Origin: Monosporascus cannonballus
Taxonomy: Eukaryota > Ascomycota > Sordariomycetes > Xylariales
Length of the DNA stretch: 64,000 nucleotides
Assembly: GCA_004154925.1 (NCBI GenBank)
Contig: QJNS01000052.1
Span: 124,001 to 188,000 of the forward strand
Reading direction: 5' to 3'
The notes under the pieces were generated by a model. It made no database searches. It was not told the DNA's origin and saw only the letters and a program-made list of their open reading frames with translations. A program made the position numbers and the translations under genes. Shown piece after piece: positions 22,926 through 36,635 of this stretch (position 1 is its first letter; every line of letters begins with the position of its first letter).

Positions 22926-23351
22926 TGTAACGAACCTGTCATACACCACATGGTGATATGAGCAGTATCCGAAAAGGGTCTTAATTTGCAAGTAATAATA
23001 GGACGAAAAATAATTTAATATATTCGTTAAGGAGATTTTAAGGTATTTTTCTCTTAGTTAAAAAACGGTGCAATTGCCTCTGGCTCAAAAACTTAGATTA
23101 ATAATTAAAGAACGAAATTAAATAAGTGCTATTTACATAAAAGACCGATTTATTATATATTATAATTCCTAAAATAAATGTGTCGTAAATCTATATGATT
23201 TATATAATTTGGTCATAAATCACTTAGATTACCTAGATCAATTAGATTACCTTAAAAGCCAAATTTCCTTATCCGGAATTTAGCCATAATAGGTCCGCGT
23301 TAGGCCTTAAAGATTGGTCTTTTCGAAACAGGAACCCTTATTCCTATAATA
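22926..23351 (-). repeat. 3' LTR (LTR1 family, 426 bp) of element 2
   Basis: Starts TGTAACGAACCTG directly after the TTATT duplication (22921-22925), and its length equals the partner at 29819-30244. It is followed by a sequence whose minus strand is a polypurine tract (GGAAAAGGGAAATAA). Confidence 0.9.
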
Positions 23352-23499
23352 TTATTTCCCTTTTCCAAAGATCTTTGTCCCAAAGATAAAAACCGTAGGT
23401 GGCCATTTTGTTTTGTTAGAAAAAATTCTTAAGGATATTTTAGCTAATTTCACTATAACAAGTCGTATTCAAAAAGAAAGAAAAAAACCTCGTTTAAAT

Positions 23500-23985
23500 T
23501 AACGCGATTTTTGCAATTTTCGTGCTGTTTATATCAAAAAGTTTGGTGTTACGGCTTTCTTTTGTTCTAATTGTATTCGTTTCGACGAAACCGAATATTT
23601 TTACGTTTTTAATATCTTAAGTTGCAGTTATTATATTCGTTATTAACGTTCTGTTTGTAACGTTTTGGTTATGAATTCTTTGACGAAGCTAGGCGAAAAA
23701 CGTGACTGTTTTGAAAGAAAATAGCGTAAGGTTAAAAATAATTTTATAACATATTAAAAGGTTGTCGAAAAAAAATTGGATAATTTGCGTTAACGTTAAG
23801 AAAAAGCGTTTTGTCGGCGAAAAGAAAAATTTCAAAAATTTATTGGTCGATTACGGCGCCTACGCCTTTAACAGGAGGTACTAAAAAAGAAGGCCGTGGT
23901 TATTTTAAAGGAAAAATATGAATTAAATTAATTAGAAAAATAAGAAAAGTTGGAAAAAAAACGTCGTCGTATGGAAATAGAGTAA
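23500..23985 (+). pseudogene. Antisense accessory ORF of element 2 (decayed)
   Basis: Aligns with the accessory ORF of element 1 (7255-7683) along its length, including the MNSLTKLGE-like start of the coiled coil, but contains more stops. Its position between chromodomain and 3' LTR and its antisense direction are conserved. Confidence 0.6.
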
Positions 23986-25965
23986 ACGTAACTTGCTTCC
24001 GAAATAGACGCCGTTTTAAAAACGTTTACTTTTTTCGACTAGAACGCCGAAGGTTTGGATTTAAGCGGGGGACCGTTATCGTTTGTAGCCTTGGCTATAT
24101 TGGAAATAGTCGGTCGGGATTTTGGCGGTGGAACATCTTAGTTAGGTTTATTATATTCGTTAAGTAATTAAGTGGTTTTTACGTATTTTCTTTATATAAA
24201 TATTTTTTTTATTTAACCAGGTACTGGATTTTATTTTTAACCATTTTAAAGTCCAGTATTCGTTTAACGTTATATTCGTTAAAGTTTTTTTCGAATTTTA
24301 AGTTTATTTTTAATAAGGCGTTTTTAAGTACTGGTTTAAGTAAAAAAATGTGGAAAATAAGGTGTATTCTTATGTTTTTGGATAACGACAATTGGTAATT
24401 AATTTTGGAAATAATTTCGTCAATTTTAAATAGGTTAAATTTTTTAAAATCGAATTTGTCGTTAAGTTTTTTTATTTTGATTTATAAAATATTCGAAATT
24501 ATGTTTTGTTTTTGGCATAATAAGTAAACCTTATTTCTTTTCGCTAGGATTGATTTTTTAATTTTTTTTATTATAATATTAGGCCATTTTTTGCTGAAAA
24601 AACTTTAGTTTATCGTGGAAACAAACTTGAATTATTTTGATTTTTGTTGTTAATGTTTTTACTTTTGGGGTAATTATAATAATATTTGGTACTTTATTAA
24701 GCGGTTATTAAATCATTTTGTTTTTGTATTATATCCGTATATAACTATATAGGAAAATACGCCTATGTTTTTATTAATAAATATATTATAGGCAATTTAT
24801 GCCAATGGTAAAAGCTTTACTTAATTATTTTACTAATAATTAACGTAATTTTGCAGGTATTATTTTAAGGTTTGGTTTAGTTTTTCGGTTTAGCCATCTA
24901 TTTAGGGATAATACGTTATTGAAAATTTGAATTTAATATTAATTTGTTTAAAAAAGCTGGTACCGAATTTTAAAGTAAATAACGTATTTCGGTTTAAAAC
25001 AATTTTTTTAGGTATTTTATATTTATTAAGGTATTATTTAATAAAAACGTAAATTAATTATTTTGCCGTTATATTTCCTTTAAAAAGTAAAAAATACCTA
25101 TATTTAGTAAATCTATTAATAATTACCTATATTTTATCATATTCGACTTTAATAACTAGGTTTTTAAATGGAAGTAAGTTAGTAATAAAATCTTAAGTTA
25201 TGGTGTTCCATACCTTATTAAAAATATCGGTAAATTGCAATAACCCATAGGGCTTATGGCGTACTGCCTTAGTTTTATTATAAACGTTACAATTTTTGAT
25301 AATTATTTTAACCATACGGCGTAACTTAGAGAAATTATATTTTTCTTATAGCCGTTAGGTAGTTTTAAAAATTTTTTGGTATTTATGCAATAGGTCCTTA
25401 TGGAATTCTTTTACGAATTATTTTTATTAATCCTTGGAAATATAAATTTTGCCGTAATATAATAACTGATTTTTTGGTTATCCTTTTAGCTATTAAATTT
25501 CTTTTTATTTTTTTGTATTATAGGAATTTCGGAATTATGTTAAAAGTTCGGTAGTTAATTTTTTTATTATTTCGCATAGATATATTGTTTTATCCTTATT
25601 ATATTATAATATTTGTATATTTTTTTGGGGATTTTAAAATCGTAATCCTTTTTACGAATGAAAATATCCGCCTAAATATTTTTTTTTCCTTTAATGTGAT
25701 ATATCTTAAAATTAAATCTGGACAAAAAGATTTATTATTTCTTATATTATTTTTTTAGTTTTTAGGTTTTCATAAATCGTATAACATTTTTGTAATTAAA
25801 GCAAATATCGAAAGGTTTTTTTGTTCTATTAAAGAAAAGTTTTTATTCTTTGAAAGTATTAATAATTATTAATAGTTTTTTGTTATAAATCTGGTATTAA
25901 AGTTCTATATTTCGGAATGCTTTTAAGTAATACGTTATTAGGTACCATTTGCCGTTATTTTTTTG

Positions 25966-26151
25966 CTATTCCAAAATTGCGCCTAAAGCGTACTTTAAAG
26001 TATTTGTTTTTAGTTTTTTCGTTTTGTCTGGATTTGGCATCCTTACGATAAGTCCGCTAGTAATTACCTTTTTCAATTCCCGAAACATTTTTTTTATTTC
26101 CTCTGGAAGTTCGAATTTTTTCTTAACGTATTCCTTAGTGGTAAATTTCAT
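25966..26151 (-). pseudogene. RNase H domain piece of element 2 pol
   Basis: An open 61-codon stretch contains LKKVITSGLIVRMPNPDKTK and KYALGAILE. It corresponds to the connection between reverse transcriptase and RNase H in Gypsy pol (L-x-x-x-x-T-S-x-P-V-L-R-x-P-D-P, then D-A-S-x-Y-A-x-G-A-V-L). The catalytic first Asp (DAS) is changed here to Asn (NTL). Confidence 0.8.
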
Positions 26152-29100
26152 TAAAGGCTTAATTATATCTCTATATCCCTTAATTAAACCGCGTACGTAA
26201 CCCGTAAATCTTAAGATTTATCGGATATTTATAACGGTCGCCTTATTAAGGATAAGTTAATTTTTAATTGCTTTTAATTTGGAATATTAAATTTAAATTT
26301 GGCCTGGTATAAGAGTAAATCCTAAAAAATCCAATTTCTGGATATGCCATACGTTTTTAATAAGGTTAATTCGAATGTTGGTTTTGTCCAAGATTTTAAG
26401 TATTTAAGCGATATATTTTTATGCTTTTTTAGGGTTTCGGAATAAATAAGAATATTATCGAAATAAACAAATACGAATTTGTCCAAAAATTGTTAGAAGA
26501 TGGTTATTATTAAGCTTTAAAAACTAACGGGAACGTTAATAAGTCCTATAGGTATTACTTTATATTTATAAAATCCATATACTATCCTAAATGCCGTTTT
26601 TTATTTTTCTCCTTTGGCCATTTTAATACAGTAATAACTATTACGAAAATTAAATACCGTAAACCACTTGGCTTTGCTGGCATTTTTTTTAAAGTATTTA
26701 TAAATATTAAGGGGTATTTATTCTTAATTATGATATTATTTAATTATTTATAATTAACTATTTTTCGGTAAATAAGGTTTCCGTTTTTATCGATCTTTTA
26801 TTTGTTATCCTTAATTTTTGGTATTATAAAGACTGGATATTTAATAAGGGAGTTAAAAAGTTGGATGTGTTTTTTTTAGGTTTAATTATATGTTTTTTTA
26901 CAAAGCCTTTAATTTTTCTAAATTTATATAATAAATTTTGTAAAATTTAGGATAATATCTTTCCTTAATAGGTATTTAATAATCTTATTAACCGTATAGC
27001 GGTAATTCATAATTTTTTTTATCTTTAAATAATTTTTTAAATCTTTAATATTTTAATAGTACTATAAAAATTTAATTAAGGATCCGTATTTCTTTAATAA
27101 CATAATAAATTTTTCGATTATTTTTTTAGTACTTTATCCTAAGAAAATATTTATTTTTTCCAATTAATCCTTGGGTTACTGAAATAAAATTAAAGTATTC
27201 CCAAAATAATATCGTATTTAGAGATGTCGGCGATATCTAACGAAACATATTTTTAATATCTTTAAATTTGTACCGGGAATTCCTTTATTTTTCGAAAAAT
27301 TAATCCTTTTTCGTAAGTAAACAAATTGCTATTTACCATACGCAATTTATAAAACTTTAATTTATATTTCTAAGAAATCTGATATTTTTTTGTTATAATA
27401 AAGGAAATAAAATTGCTTTTTGCGCCGGAATTAATTATTACTTTAAATATTTTGTTATAGTACTAAAAGGAAATTTTAATTTGATTACATATTCTTTTCG
27501 TTATTTCACATAAGGTTTTGTTAATTAGGGCTTTTCGTCGCCTTACTTTTAAGGGCTTTTGTAATTTTTTGATTTTGGTTAATTTCCGATTTAAACAAAC
27601 CTCTATTTGCAAACTTTCTTGATAACATATTTGGTATATTGGTCGTCCTTATACCGGAACCATGTTTTTTTGCCGTATTTGCATTAGGGCTTCAAAATTT
27701 GGTTCTTTTCCTAGCTTACCCTTTTGTTCCGTATTTCCCGAATTATGGGGTTAAAAAGGTAAATTTCCGAAAAAGGTATTCCCATATTTAGGAGTTCGTA
27801 TTAGATGTAAAGTATCGGGGAGTAATATAAGTATTTTTGCGATATAGCTTTTTGATTCCGTTCTGATTCGGGATATAAATAATAAGACTTAAAGTATTCT
27901 GGCTATCGGAGAATTTTAATACATCGGCATTTATCGTTTAGTTCGGTAAAAATCTTATTATTCCATCCGGGCCAAAAGTTATTATTTTTTTAATTTTGAA
28001 ATAAATAAAATAATCGTTCTAGTAGCAAATAATAAAATGTAATAAGTCGTAAAGGTTCGCCGATAATATCTTTTTGTAAATGGTGCATTTGGGAAACTCG
28101 TAAAGCTCTGGGAATAATTATCCGTAATTGTTAATGTTTGGTCGAAACTAACCGTTCTTTGTATGTATTTTATATTTTTAGGAATTAAGGTAATATTAGT
28201 ATCTTAATTTTATGGTTATTTTGGAAACCGTTTATCCTAAATAATACTTGCAGGTTTTAACTTTAAAATCCTGGCAGATAAAATAATTTTCGTACTTTAA
28301 GTTATCGTTTTAAATTTAAGTAATTATAATAATAATAAATTCTGGCTGGAAGGAAATCGAGCTAATTTCTTTTTTTTCTTTTTTTGTCTTATTGTCGGTT
28401 TTTTGTTTAACCGTTCTGGCTTTCTTCTGGGGTTAAGGAATTCCTCCCTTTTTAAAGTTCCTTTTAGCGGGGGAGCGATATTCGTTCTTGAAATATCCTT
28501 TTTTGCCATAATTAAAACACTTTATTTTAAACTTGTTTTTCTTAGGTTCCTTCAAAGCGGAACTCGTTTTCTTCTAAGGTTTGCCCTTATCCTTCCTGCC
28601 TCGGTTACTGGAGCTTTTATCGTCATCTCGTTTGCCGGTTCCTTTCTTTTCGAGGTACCGATTAAAGGTTCGTCGGTCGGCGATAATAACCTTATTTATA
28701 TATTTTGTAAAAAATCCAGTCTTAAATTCCATATATAATTCGTCTTTAACTTAAAACTTTAGGCCATCGTAATAAAGATAAAATAACGCGCTTTCCGGTA
28801 AATTTAAAATAACGGCCAAACGGTTAAAATCAATTATATATTCGGACGTTAACTTAATTTAACGAAAAAAATAAAATTACTTAATTACATATTATTCCTT
28901 ATCTAGATTTTCGAACAAAATACGTATTTTTTCCTCGAAATTCTTATAATAATTAAAAATATAATTAATAAAGTCCGAAAATCCTTTTAAGTATCGTTTA
29001 AGGTAATCCGTTAAAATAAGTTCGAATCATAAACAAATTCGTCCGATTAATAATTAAAAAATAACCATTACCTTTTAATATTTTTCCGATAAAAAATTTT

Positions 29101-29818
29101 TATAAAACTTAAAGTAAAATCTAACCTAAACCAAAAATCCATCAAGGTCCTTTAATCCATCATAAGGCTTTAAGGAAATTAGCTTATAACCTTTAACGTT
29201 TAGCATTCCGTAATAACTTGGGGGCGGAATAATTCCTTTTCGTATTCGGTTAACGCCGAACAGTAATAGGATCGAAGTTCTTATTTACGTTTGTTCTGGG
29301 TTCAGCATAAATAATTGGTAACCAGCTCCTTAGCTTCGTTTTCTAAAAAAGCCAAACTATAAAAAGGCCGGTTTTTTTCCTTTTAATCGGACATTTTTTT
29401 TTAAAAATCTGGACTTCTACTTTTAAAGCACCTAATTTTTCCTTTGCGGGGGATTCCTTCTTTTAGCTTCTTACCCCATATTCCTTTTTTTTTCTTCAAC
29501 CTCCTCTTACTCCGGTTCCTAGATTTTAATAATATCTTGCGGAATCGGGAAAGGTTACTACTAAGGCTGGGAAAAAAAACTTCCTTAAAATCGAATTATA
29601 AAAAAAGCCATATTATTAATTAATTAGAAAACTTTTTTAATAAAGGGTAAATCGTTAAATCTTATTAATAATACTTTATTGGCCAATAACGGAAATTATA
29701 TATATTATTTATTTTCTAAACGTTATCCTATATTATCGTTTATATTAAGTTTAAAAAAGTTTATATCCCAACTAGGCGGTAAATTATTCGTCGTTTATTA
29801 ATCAAAAAATTATCAAAA

Positions 29819-30244
29819 TATAACCAACCTATTATATATTATTTGGTAATATAAGTAATATCCGAAAAGGGTTTTAATTTGTAAATAATAATAAAACGAA
29901 AAATAATTCAGTATATTCATTAAAAAGATTTTAAGGTATTTTTTTCTTAATTAAACAACGCTATAATTACCTTTAGCTTAAAAACTTAAATTAATAACTA
30001 AAGAACGAAATTAAGTAAGTGTTATTTACATAAAAAACCGATTTATTATATATCCCAATTCCTAAAGTGAATATGTCGTAAATCTATATGATTTATGTAA
30101 TCTGGTCGTAAATCACTTAAATCACCTAGATTAATTAGATCACCTCAAAACCCAAACTTCCTTATCCGGAGTTTAGCCATGACAGGTCCGCGCTAGGCCT
30201 TAAAGGTTGGTCTCCTCGAGACAGGAACTCCTGTTCCTGTAACA
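29819..30244 (-). repeat. 5' LTR (LTR1 family, 426 bp) of element 2
   Basis: Partner of 22926-23351. The 3' half (30160-30244) is GC-rich and little mutated. It is followed by TTATT and then by element 4 sequence that resumes inside a purine tract. Confidence 0.9.
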
Positions 30245-30262
30245 TTATTTCCCTTTTCTATG
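30245..30262 (-). promoter_or_regulatory. Polypurine tract of element 4
   Basis: On the minus strand this reads CATAGAAAAGGGAAATAA. Removing element 2 and one TTATT copy places it one base from the 3' LTR at 22724-22919. That is exactly where the plus-strand primer for reverse transcription should be. LTR1 elements use an almost identical tract. Confidence 0.75.
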
Positions 30263-30954
30263 TTATTAATCTTTAACAATATTATCATTAATTTAATGTA
30301 ACGTATTTATTAATTTAATTGCGTATATTTGCCGAAGATATTTCGTTTATAAATACTCAAGTTATATTATATTATAAGTTGTTGCCGTAATAATTAATAC
30401 GTATCATATATAATCAATTATATTCCGTTTAATTTGTAATTTAATTCGTTTTTAACCTTACTTTATTTACCTTTTCCCTCTTTTTCGCGCTTCATTTTTA
30501 TTTATTCTTCGTACGTATATTGTTTAGTTCTTTTTTGCATTTATTTTTATATTATTTCTTCCGTCCGTTTTACGTACAGTCTCCGTTTTATCTCCGTTTA
30601 CTATATTTTCTTTTCGTTAGGAGTTTTACAAAAAATGATACTTTTACGCTGATAACAATTAGAATTGTTTTAACGTTATCTTTTTGACGCCGATATTAAG
30701 CCGGATCTTAATCGTACGACGGGCGGTAATAAACCGTATTATATTTACGTAATATAACGTTATTTCGATTTTCGTATAGTTTACGTTTAAGTTCCGGATA
30801 TTTTGAATTATATTATAACTAATTATTATTATAAGACTTTTCGTACGATAAGTAATTATTCCCAATATTATTAGTATTACTGTCTGACTTTCGTTTAAAT
30901 TCCGGTTATTTTTAAAAATGCCGCCCAAACGGTTTTTCAGTTCAATACGGATAA

Positions 30955-31119
30955 TGTCAGCTAGCTGGGGGGTACGGAGCGCTCCCCATATACGGAAAGG
31001 TCCCATACTGATTGGCTTATATATGTTCCGTGGCTAAGCTACTTAGAGTTGTACGCGTGCGATAGTACCTACAACTCAACGGAATACAAAAACACAACTG
31101 ATCTCCCCTATATCTGACA
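30955..31119 (-). mobile_element. 165-bp solo LTR (short family E)
   Basis: Starts TGTCAGCTAG, ends ATCTGACA, and is flanked by perfect GATAA duplications (30950-30954 and 31120-31124). It is GC-rich within RIP-decayed element 4 and interrupts the integrase region. It contains a TATATATG box and no ORF. The inverted ends TGTCAG/CTGACA suit an LTR. Orientation is uncertain. Confidence 0.75.
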
Positions 31120-31131
31120 GATAACTAGGAG

Positions 31132-31680
31132 TTAATCGACGAACTCAAACAAGTTCGTACTGCGAGTATCTAGTACGAACGTGGCGACGTATTTAAGATC
31201 GGTCGCCGATTCGACGTCCTTCGCAAGGCCGAATTCGTTTTCGAAGCAGCTATTACTAAGGAATATCGTGTTTTTGGTATATCGGAGATGGATTTCTAAT
31301 CGTCTGTTATAGCTGCGGAGGTAATGTTCCAAAATCTAATAAGTACGTTCCGTTTACCCATTAGTTTGCAGGTGATAAGCGGTCGATATTCGCCGCTTTA
31401 TCTTTCGTTCCTTGTAAAATTCCGCTCAGAATTAGTTTGTTAATAGCTTGTTTTTATTGCTGATAATCTTTGCCGGCGTACCAAAAATATATTCCATTTC
31501 GTCGTAAAGCAGTGAAATTAATTCGGCTGCCGTTAAGGTTTTAACCGTAGGGATAAATAATCCCAGTTTCGTAAACGATCCACAATAATTAAAATAACGT
31601 TATACTTTAACCCATCCAGGCCTAGGCTTTTAAAAAGTCTTATACTAAAATCTAACGAGATTTTTTTAAAAGAATTATTT
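31132..31680 (-). pseudogene. Gypsy integrase core remnant (element 4)
   Basis: The minus-strand translation gives IIVDRFTKLGLFIPTVKTLT, then AELISLLYDEMEYIFGTPAKIISNKNK with a damaged second active-site region. STAYHLQTNG and RTY..ILEHYLRSYNRR follow, matching Gypsy integrases. The terminal 66 codons (31332-31132) remain open before a stop. Confidence 0.85.
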
Positions 31681-34600
31681 AAGTAATAATAAGGATTATA
31701 AATAATTATATGGCTTATAATATAGTTTTAGTATATTTTAGTAACTCGGATATTACTTAATATATTTTCGGATATCGTTTGTTATATTCTGTTAATAAAA
31801 AGTTTTAATTATTTATTCCAGCATTCGAACATGCTCTATATATCCTGTTTTCGGATTATTATAATGCTAATTAATTAATTGTTTTCGTAAAATGCATTAT
31901 AACGGAATTACGAATTTATTCCGATTATGCAAAATCTTACTAAGATTTAAAAAAATAGCCTCTTCTTATTCCGGTTTTGGCGTTTAGCTAGTTATATTAA
32001 TTTCATAATATTTAAATGCTTAATTTATAATTTTTAAACCTAATTGTAAAATTATCGGAAAACTTTCAATTATAATACCGTTTCGTCCGTAAATAATTGT
32101 TGTATTAAAAAACGTAAAACGTATTAGTTATAAATAATAACTTTAATATCTGTTTTATGTTTTTTTAAAAAAGTGTTTAAAAATTTAATCGTAATATTGT
32201 TATAACTTATAGTTATTATTATTTAGCCGTTAATAGTATTATTATTGTAATTTATATTTATATTAATATATGTAAGTAACGGGTTTAGTATGTATATAAT
32301 TTCTTATTTTTCTTTTTTTTTTCGAAAATATTTTATGATCGGATAACGAAGATGTTTCGTTCTCTTTACGCGGATAATAATTATCTGAGTTTTTGCTACC
32401 TGGAATTTGTCTGGAAACTTAACAGCAAATACGTTTTATATCTTTTTTACGAAATTTTTATTTCTTTATAATACGTTCAATCGCATTATATGTTTGTAAT
32501 TATTTTTCGTATATTTCTTAGCATATGGTTTATAAATCTTAATTATTTAATAACATTAGAATTATATGTTTATACGTAATTTGTTTTAATATATAATCCA
32601 GGCGTTTCGATAACCTGTTTGCCAAGTTCACGATATTCGATCGGTATTAGATTTTAAAGTTAAATTAGGAAGGACAATAAATTTATTAAGTTCATTTTAC
32701 TTTAAAATTACGTGTTAGTATTTTTACTATATTTTTCAATGTTATATAATTAACAAATTTAAAAAAACCTCTTTCGAGCTTTCGAAATATTAACTTTAAT
32801 ATTTTAAACTTTTTATAATTATTAGAAATTCTTATTATTTTATAACTTCTTTCTCGGTTGGGCTAAAATTCGGAACCAGTATACGATTATGTATTAATAA
32901 TCTCTATATTTTTATAATAATACCTTTAATATAGCTTTTGTCAAATTATATATTTTAACTTTAATATTTTTAAATTTATTTTAATATCGAAACATTCTTG
33001 TTAATTAAAAAGCATTTTTTAATTTATAAAATATTTTTTTAATATTATTAACTTCATACATTGTTGAGTTTCGACTTAATATTGTATTCCTTTTAAGAAT
33101 CTAATAATAAGTATAATAATATTCGAATAATAAGTAATAAAGTTTCGAAAAAAATTTGCAAACCTTAAAAGAAATCTGGATATTATGAATCGATTCCGGC
33201 TTAAACTCTATTTCGATGATATTAACCCGTCGAGGGTTTATCTTTAATTTACGAATATGAATGATGAAATTTAAAAAAGTTTTTTTTTTTAAATATTTTC
33301 ACAAATAAGTAATAGAAAATATTTTGCATATTTCTTTTCGCTTTTAAATAAATAACTATATTATTATTGTATATTATGTGTAGCTAATTAATTAATGAAA
33401 TTAATACTTTATATAAGTAAATTTAAAATATAACTCGTATATTAATAAAGTCGAACGGTATAACTGTATATTCGAATTCCTTATAACGAAACCAAAAAGC
33501 AATTTTTTATTAATCGCCTTTATTAATTTTAATACGATAATAAATATTTCTAAAATTAATTTTCGAAAATTGCTTAATTAAATTTAAACGATTTATTATT
33601 TTTAAAATTCAAAGTAAAAAATATCAATTTTTTACCGTTATCTAATTTAGCCCCATATAATCGACGTATAATTAAAGATTACCGTCCTTTTTAAATATTA
33701 ATAATATTAGTATTTTTACATCCGTTTTTGAATAATGTATTTGTTTTGCCTTTAGATTTTTTAAATATATTTTTCTAATATCTTTCGTTAAACCTCTGAA
33801 ATAAAACAAATTAAGCCAATTAAAAACATTTTCCCTAGAATTAAGTTTACTATATATTTTGCGCTTAATAATTAAAAAAGCCTTTTCATTACATTTTTGA
33901 AATAGACTCGCTAGAAGATTTTCAGATATATAAAAACGTTAATTATTTTCCGTTTTTATCATTTTGCAAATTCCGGAATATTTAATTTGCCAACAAAACT
34001 TATTATATTAACGATATAAAAATGTTTTTCCAAAAACATTACATTTTTAATATTTTATTTACTAACATTCTCCAATACTTTATACTATTATTAATATACG
34101 GTTATATTTAGCAAAATATCCAATTTCCCTATTTCTAGTTTATATAGTAAAAAATCGGGTATTCTTTAATTATAACGTATTATTAACATAAATTTACTTA
34201 AAATTCCATTTGTTTTTATTAATGTTTATTATACGAATAGAAATTTTAGAAGCCTTATAATATTCGATATATATGATATTAATATCAAAAAAGCTCGAAA
34301 TATTTACAGAAAATAATTAAAAATTAACTTTTTTGTTACATTTCTACTTATAATGTATATTTACGTTTCGGTATCCATATTTATTTATATCGCTATATTT
34401 CTCGAACCTTTTGTGAGAAATATTGTTTATTCAAAAAAGGGTTTATGTTAACGGTTTTATAATTATCAGCCGAAATAAATTCAATATATATTTTTATTTC
34501 GGGATTTTGTTGAATTTAAATTTAAGAATTAATTTAATTTATCGTTTTATATGATAATATTGTGTAACGTTTTTAAAAGTCGGTGTTCGTATGGTCGAAA

Positions 34601-35908
34601 TAATAAGGTTTTTACATTCTTAAAATTTACAATTTATATTTTTTATTTTAAATTTTTATAATTAGAATATTTAGATAAATTTGTATAGAAGTCAGAAATA
34701 TTATATCGTATAACTATATTCCGATCGGAAATATATTAAAGATTATTCGATTTCCAAAAATTAAAAATGTATAATCTTTATGAATTTAATGTAGCATTTT
34801 TAATTTATATTTACAATTCTTTTTCTTAAAGGCGTTAAAATAAAATCATTTACTTTTATTAATATTTGTAACAGAAAGTAATCGGGTTTTTTTGGTTTTT
34901 TTGATATTTTAATAACGTTTTGCCTTATTTATTGCGTTATTAATTCGTTTTAATTTAGCATTTTTTCGTAATAAAATATTTCGTAATCTTAGTATTAATT
35001 TTTAAAAATAATTAAACATAACACGTTTATTATTATTATTATTTTGCGGATTAACAAAATTTATAAACTCTATTCTTTAAATTAAAAAGTTTTATTTAAT
35101 ACAAAAATGTAACGATAATTACTCTGTTCATTATCGTAATTGTATAAAACATGTTTACATGTTTTATTGAAAGAATTAAAATTTATATAATTTTTCATAC
35201 CTAGAATTTATAAATCTTTTTTAACTTTTTTATAACGAAATTAATTAAGCGTAATATAATATAATCGTTAAACATTTATAATAAAAACGTCCACGTAATT
35301 TATGGTCTATTAAATATAAATAGAAACGTATCGTTTTAACTTTTCTATATAAATTTTTATAATAATATTTATTTAATTTCTTTAATCGATGTACGTTTAG
35401 TCAATTTTGGATAATTATAAACCGGTATTAGTTTATTATTTTTCAGTTTTTATAATAACGTTATAATTAATTTATGAATATATGCTTTTTGAATTTATAT
35501 TAGTGCTTATTATTTACCTACTTATTAAAGTAATTTCGAAAATTGTTTAATTTATTACAGCATAATTTCCAGGATTTAATCGTTGTTGAAAATTTTCATC
35601 TGTTTTGCTTTTTAATTTGGATACGTAATGAATATATTACATATATATTTCGGCCGTTCTATTAAGAATTACTGAAATATATATATTTATTTTATATTTC
35701 AAGGGATTTAAGATTACGAAAACCGTAATCTTTTCTCCGTTAAGGCTCTATTACATTTTTTTTTCCTGTTTTCGTAATATAATCGATCGTTCGTCGGCTA
35801 GGTTCCGATCGGCGGTTTTCCCAACCGGTAACCTAAGTTCGTTTTGTAGTCGGCGAACTTTGTTTTTAGTGATTATCGCATTACTTTCTATGGTAAAGAT
35901 GGAAGAAT

Positions 35909-36104
35909 TATAAGATAATAGATAACTATAGGCTAAAGTAAGACGATCTTCGACCAGTCGTAAGGCATATTCTAAGAAATAAATGTATTAGGTTATTTCC
36001 ATCTAGCGTTTTCCATTAATTGCTAGATGGTGGATTTATATTAGTAAGTGGGTCGGCGGCTGGCCGGCTACCAGCCGCAACCCCGTAGAGGCTATGTTCT
36101 TACA
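35909..36104 (-). repeat. 5' LTR (LTR3 family, 196 bp) of element 4
   Basis: Partner of 22724-22919. On the plus strand it ends in TGTTCTTACA, followed by the duplication AAATT (36105-36109). It is less mutated than the left copy. Confidence 0.88.
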
Positions 36105-36227
36105 AAATTCTTCTTTTTTAAAAAGTACTTTATAATTACTTTTCAATATAATCCATCTTTTACTTTTTATTTTTTAAATTTTTACTTTTTTATTATTTTA
36201 TTTAAAGGGTTTAGCAAGCCGCATAAA

Positions 36228-36359
36228 TGTTACGGCCTTGTCTATCGTAGCAGCCTCAGTATATATATAGCTCTAAGTACTAAAATAATGGTTACAATTG
36301 CAACAATACCACGGATCATTTTCCGTAGTAGCGCAGCCGTATAAGGTGCAGCCGTAATA
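36228..36359 (+). mobile_element. 132-bp solo LTR (short family B), copy 1
   Basis: Starts TGTTACGGCCTTG, ends GCCGTAATA (decayed GTAACA), with perfect ATAAA duplications (36223-36227, 36360-36364). It matches 51904-52035 in inverted orientation along its whole length and has a TATATATA box. It is GC-richer than its surroundings. Confidence 0.8.
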
Positions 36360-36364
36360 ATAAA

Positions 36365-36635
36365 CGTATTAATTGTTTTTTTTTACAAAAACAGCCGAAA
36401 ATCAAACCGTTTTTTATAGTAATTTTTAAAAGCAAAATTAAACCTTATTTAATATATTTTTTATAATATTCAAAATATATTATAATTTAAAGTTTATTCT
36501 AATATATATTATATATTTATTATCAATATCTTTTTTTACCTAACGGTATTAGTTTATATTGAAATAATATTAACCATTTTAACATTCAAAACATTGTTTT
36601 CAATTTTGAAAAGAAATTATCGAAACCATAACTAA
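36365..36635. other. AT-rich spacer, nothing recognised
   Basis: Short AT-rich stretch between two solo LTRs, with stops in all frames and no repeat recognised. Confidence 0.5.

Larger units (their letters stand above)
22926..30244 (-). mobile_element. Chromovirus-type Gypsy retrotransposon (element 2)
   Basis: A 7319-bp relative of element 1 with 426-bp LTRs and the duplication TTATT (22921-22925, 30245-30249). Minus-strand content: gag (about 29.7-28.2 kb, with basic piece 28509-28324), protease (about 27.6-27.1 kb), reverse transcriptase with the catalytic site reading YFDN (about 26466-26452), the RNase H start LKKVITSGLIVRMPNPDK (26151-25966), integrase, then a chromodomain (ILDFKMVKNKIQYLVK, about 24300-24205). 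An antisense accessory ORF lies at 23500-23985. It is more decayed than element 1 at the RT active site. It is inserted at the polypurine tract of element 4. Confidence 0.9.
22724..36104 (-). mobile_element. Gypsy retrotransposon (element 4, LTR3 family), split by element 2
   Basis: About 6.06 kb after removing element 2, with 196-bp LTRs and a perfect AAATT duplication. The minus-strand pol remnant reads: reverse transcriptase around 33620-33250 (FSKINFRNIYYRIKINKGD, then FEYTVIPF; the YLDD site has become YNNN), an integrase zinc-finger region about 31870-31720, and the integrase core about 31640-31340 (IIVDRFTKLGLFIPT, then STAYHLQTNG). Gag should lie between about 34 and 35.9 kb but is too decayed to read. 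A 165-bp solo LTR (30955-31119) sits in the integrase C-terminal part. Heavily RIP-mutated. Confidence 0.88.

Noticed and set aside
30245..30258. Polypurine-like tract after the 5' LTR of element 2, first read as a second tandem LTR1 element
   Set aside because: Removing element 2 with its TTATT duplication shows the tract belongs to element 4, adjacent to the 3' LTR of that element.
31007..31332. GC-richer patch thought to be a host gene
   Set aside because: It consists of a 165-bp solo LTR and the end of the element 4 integrase; no host coding sequence is needed to explain it.
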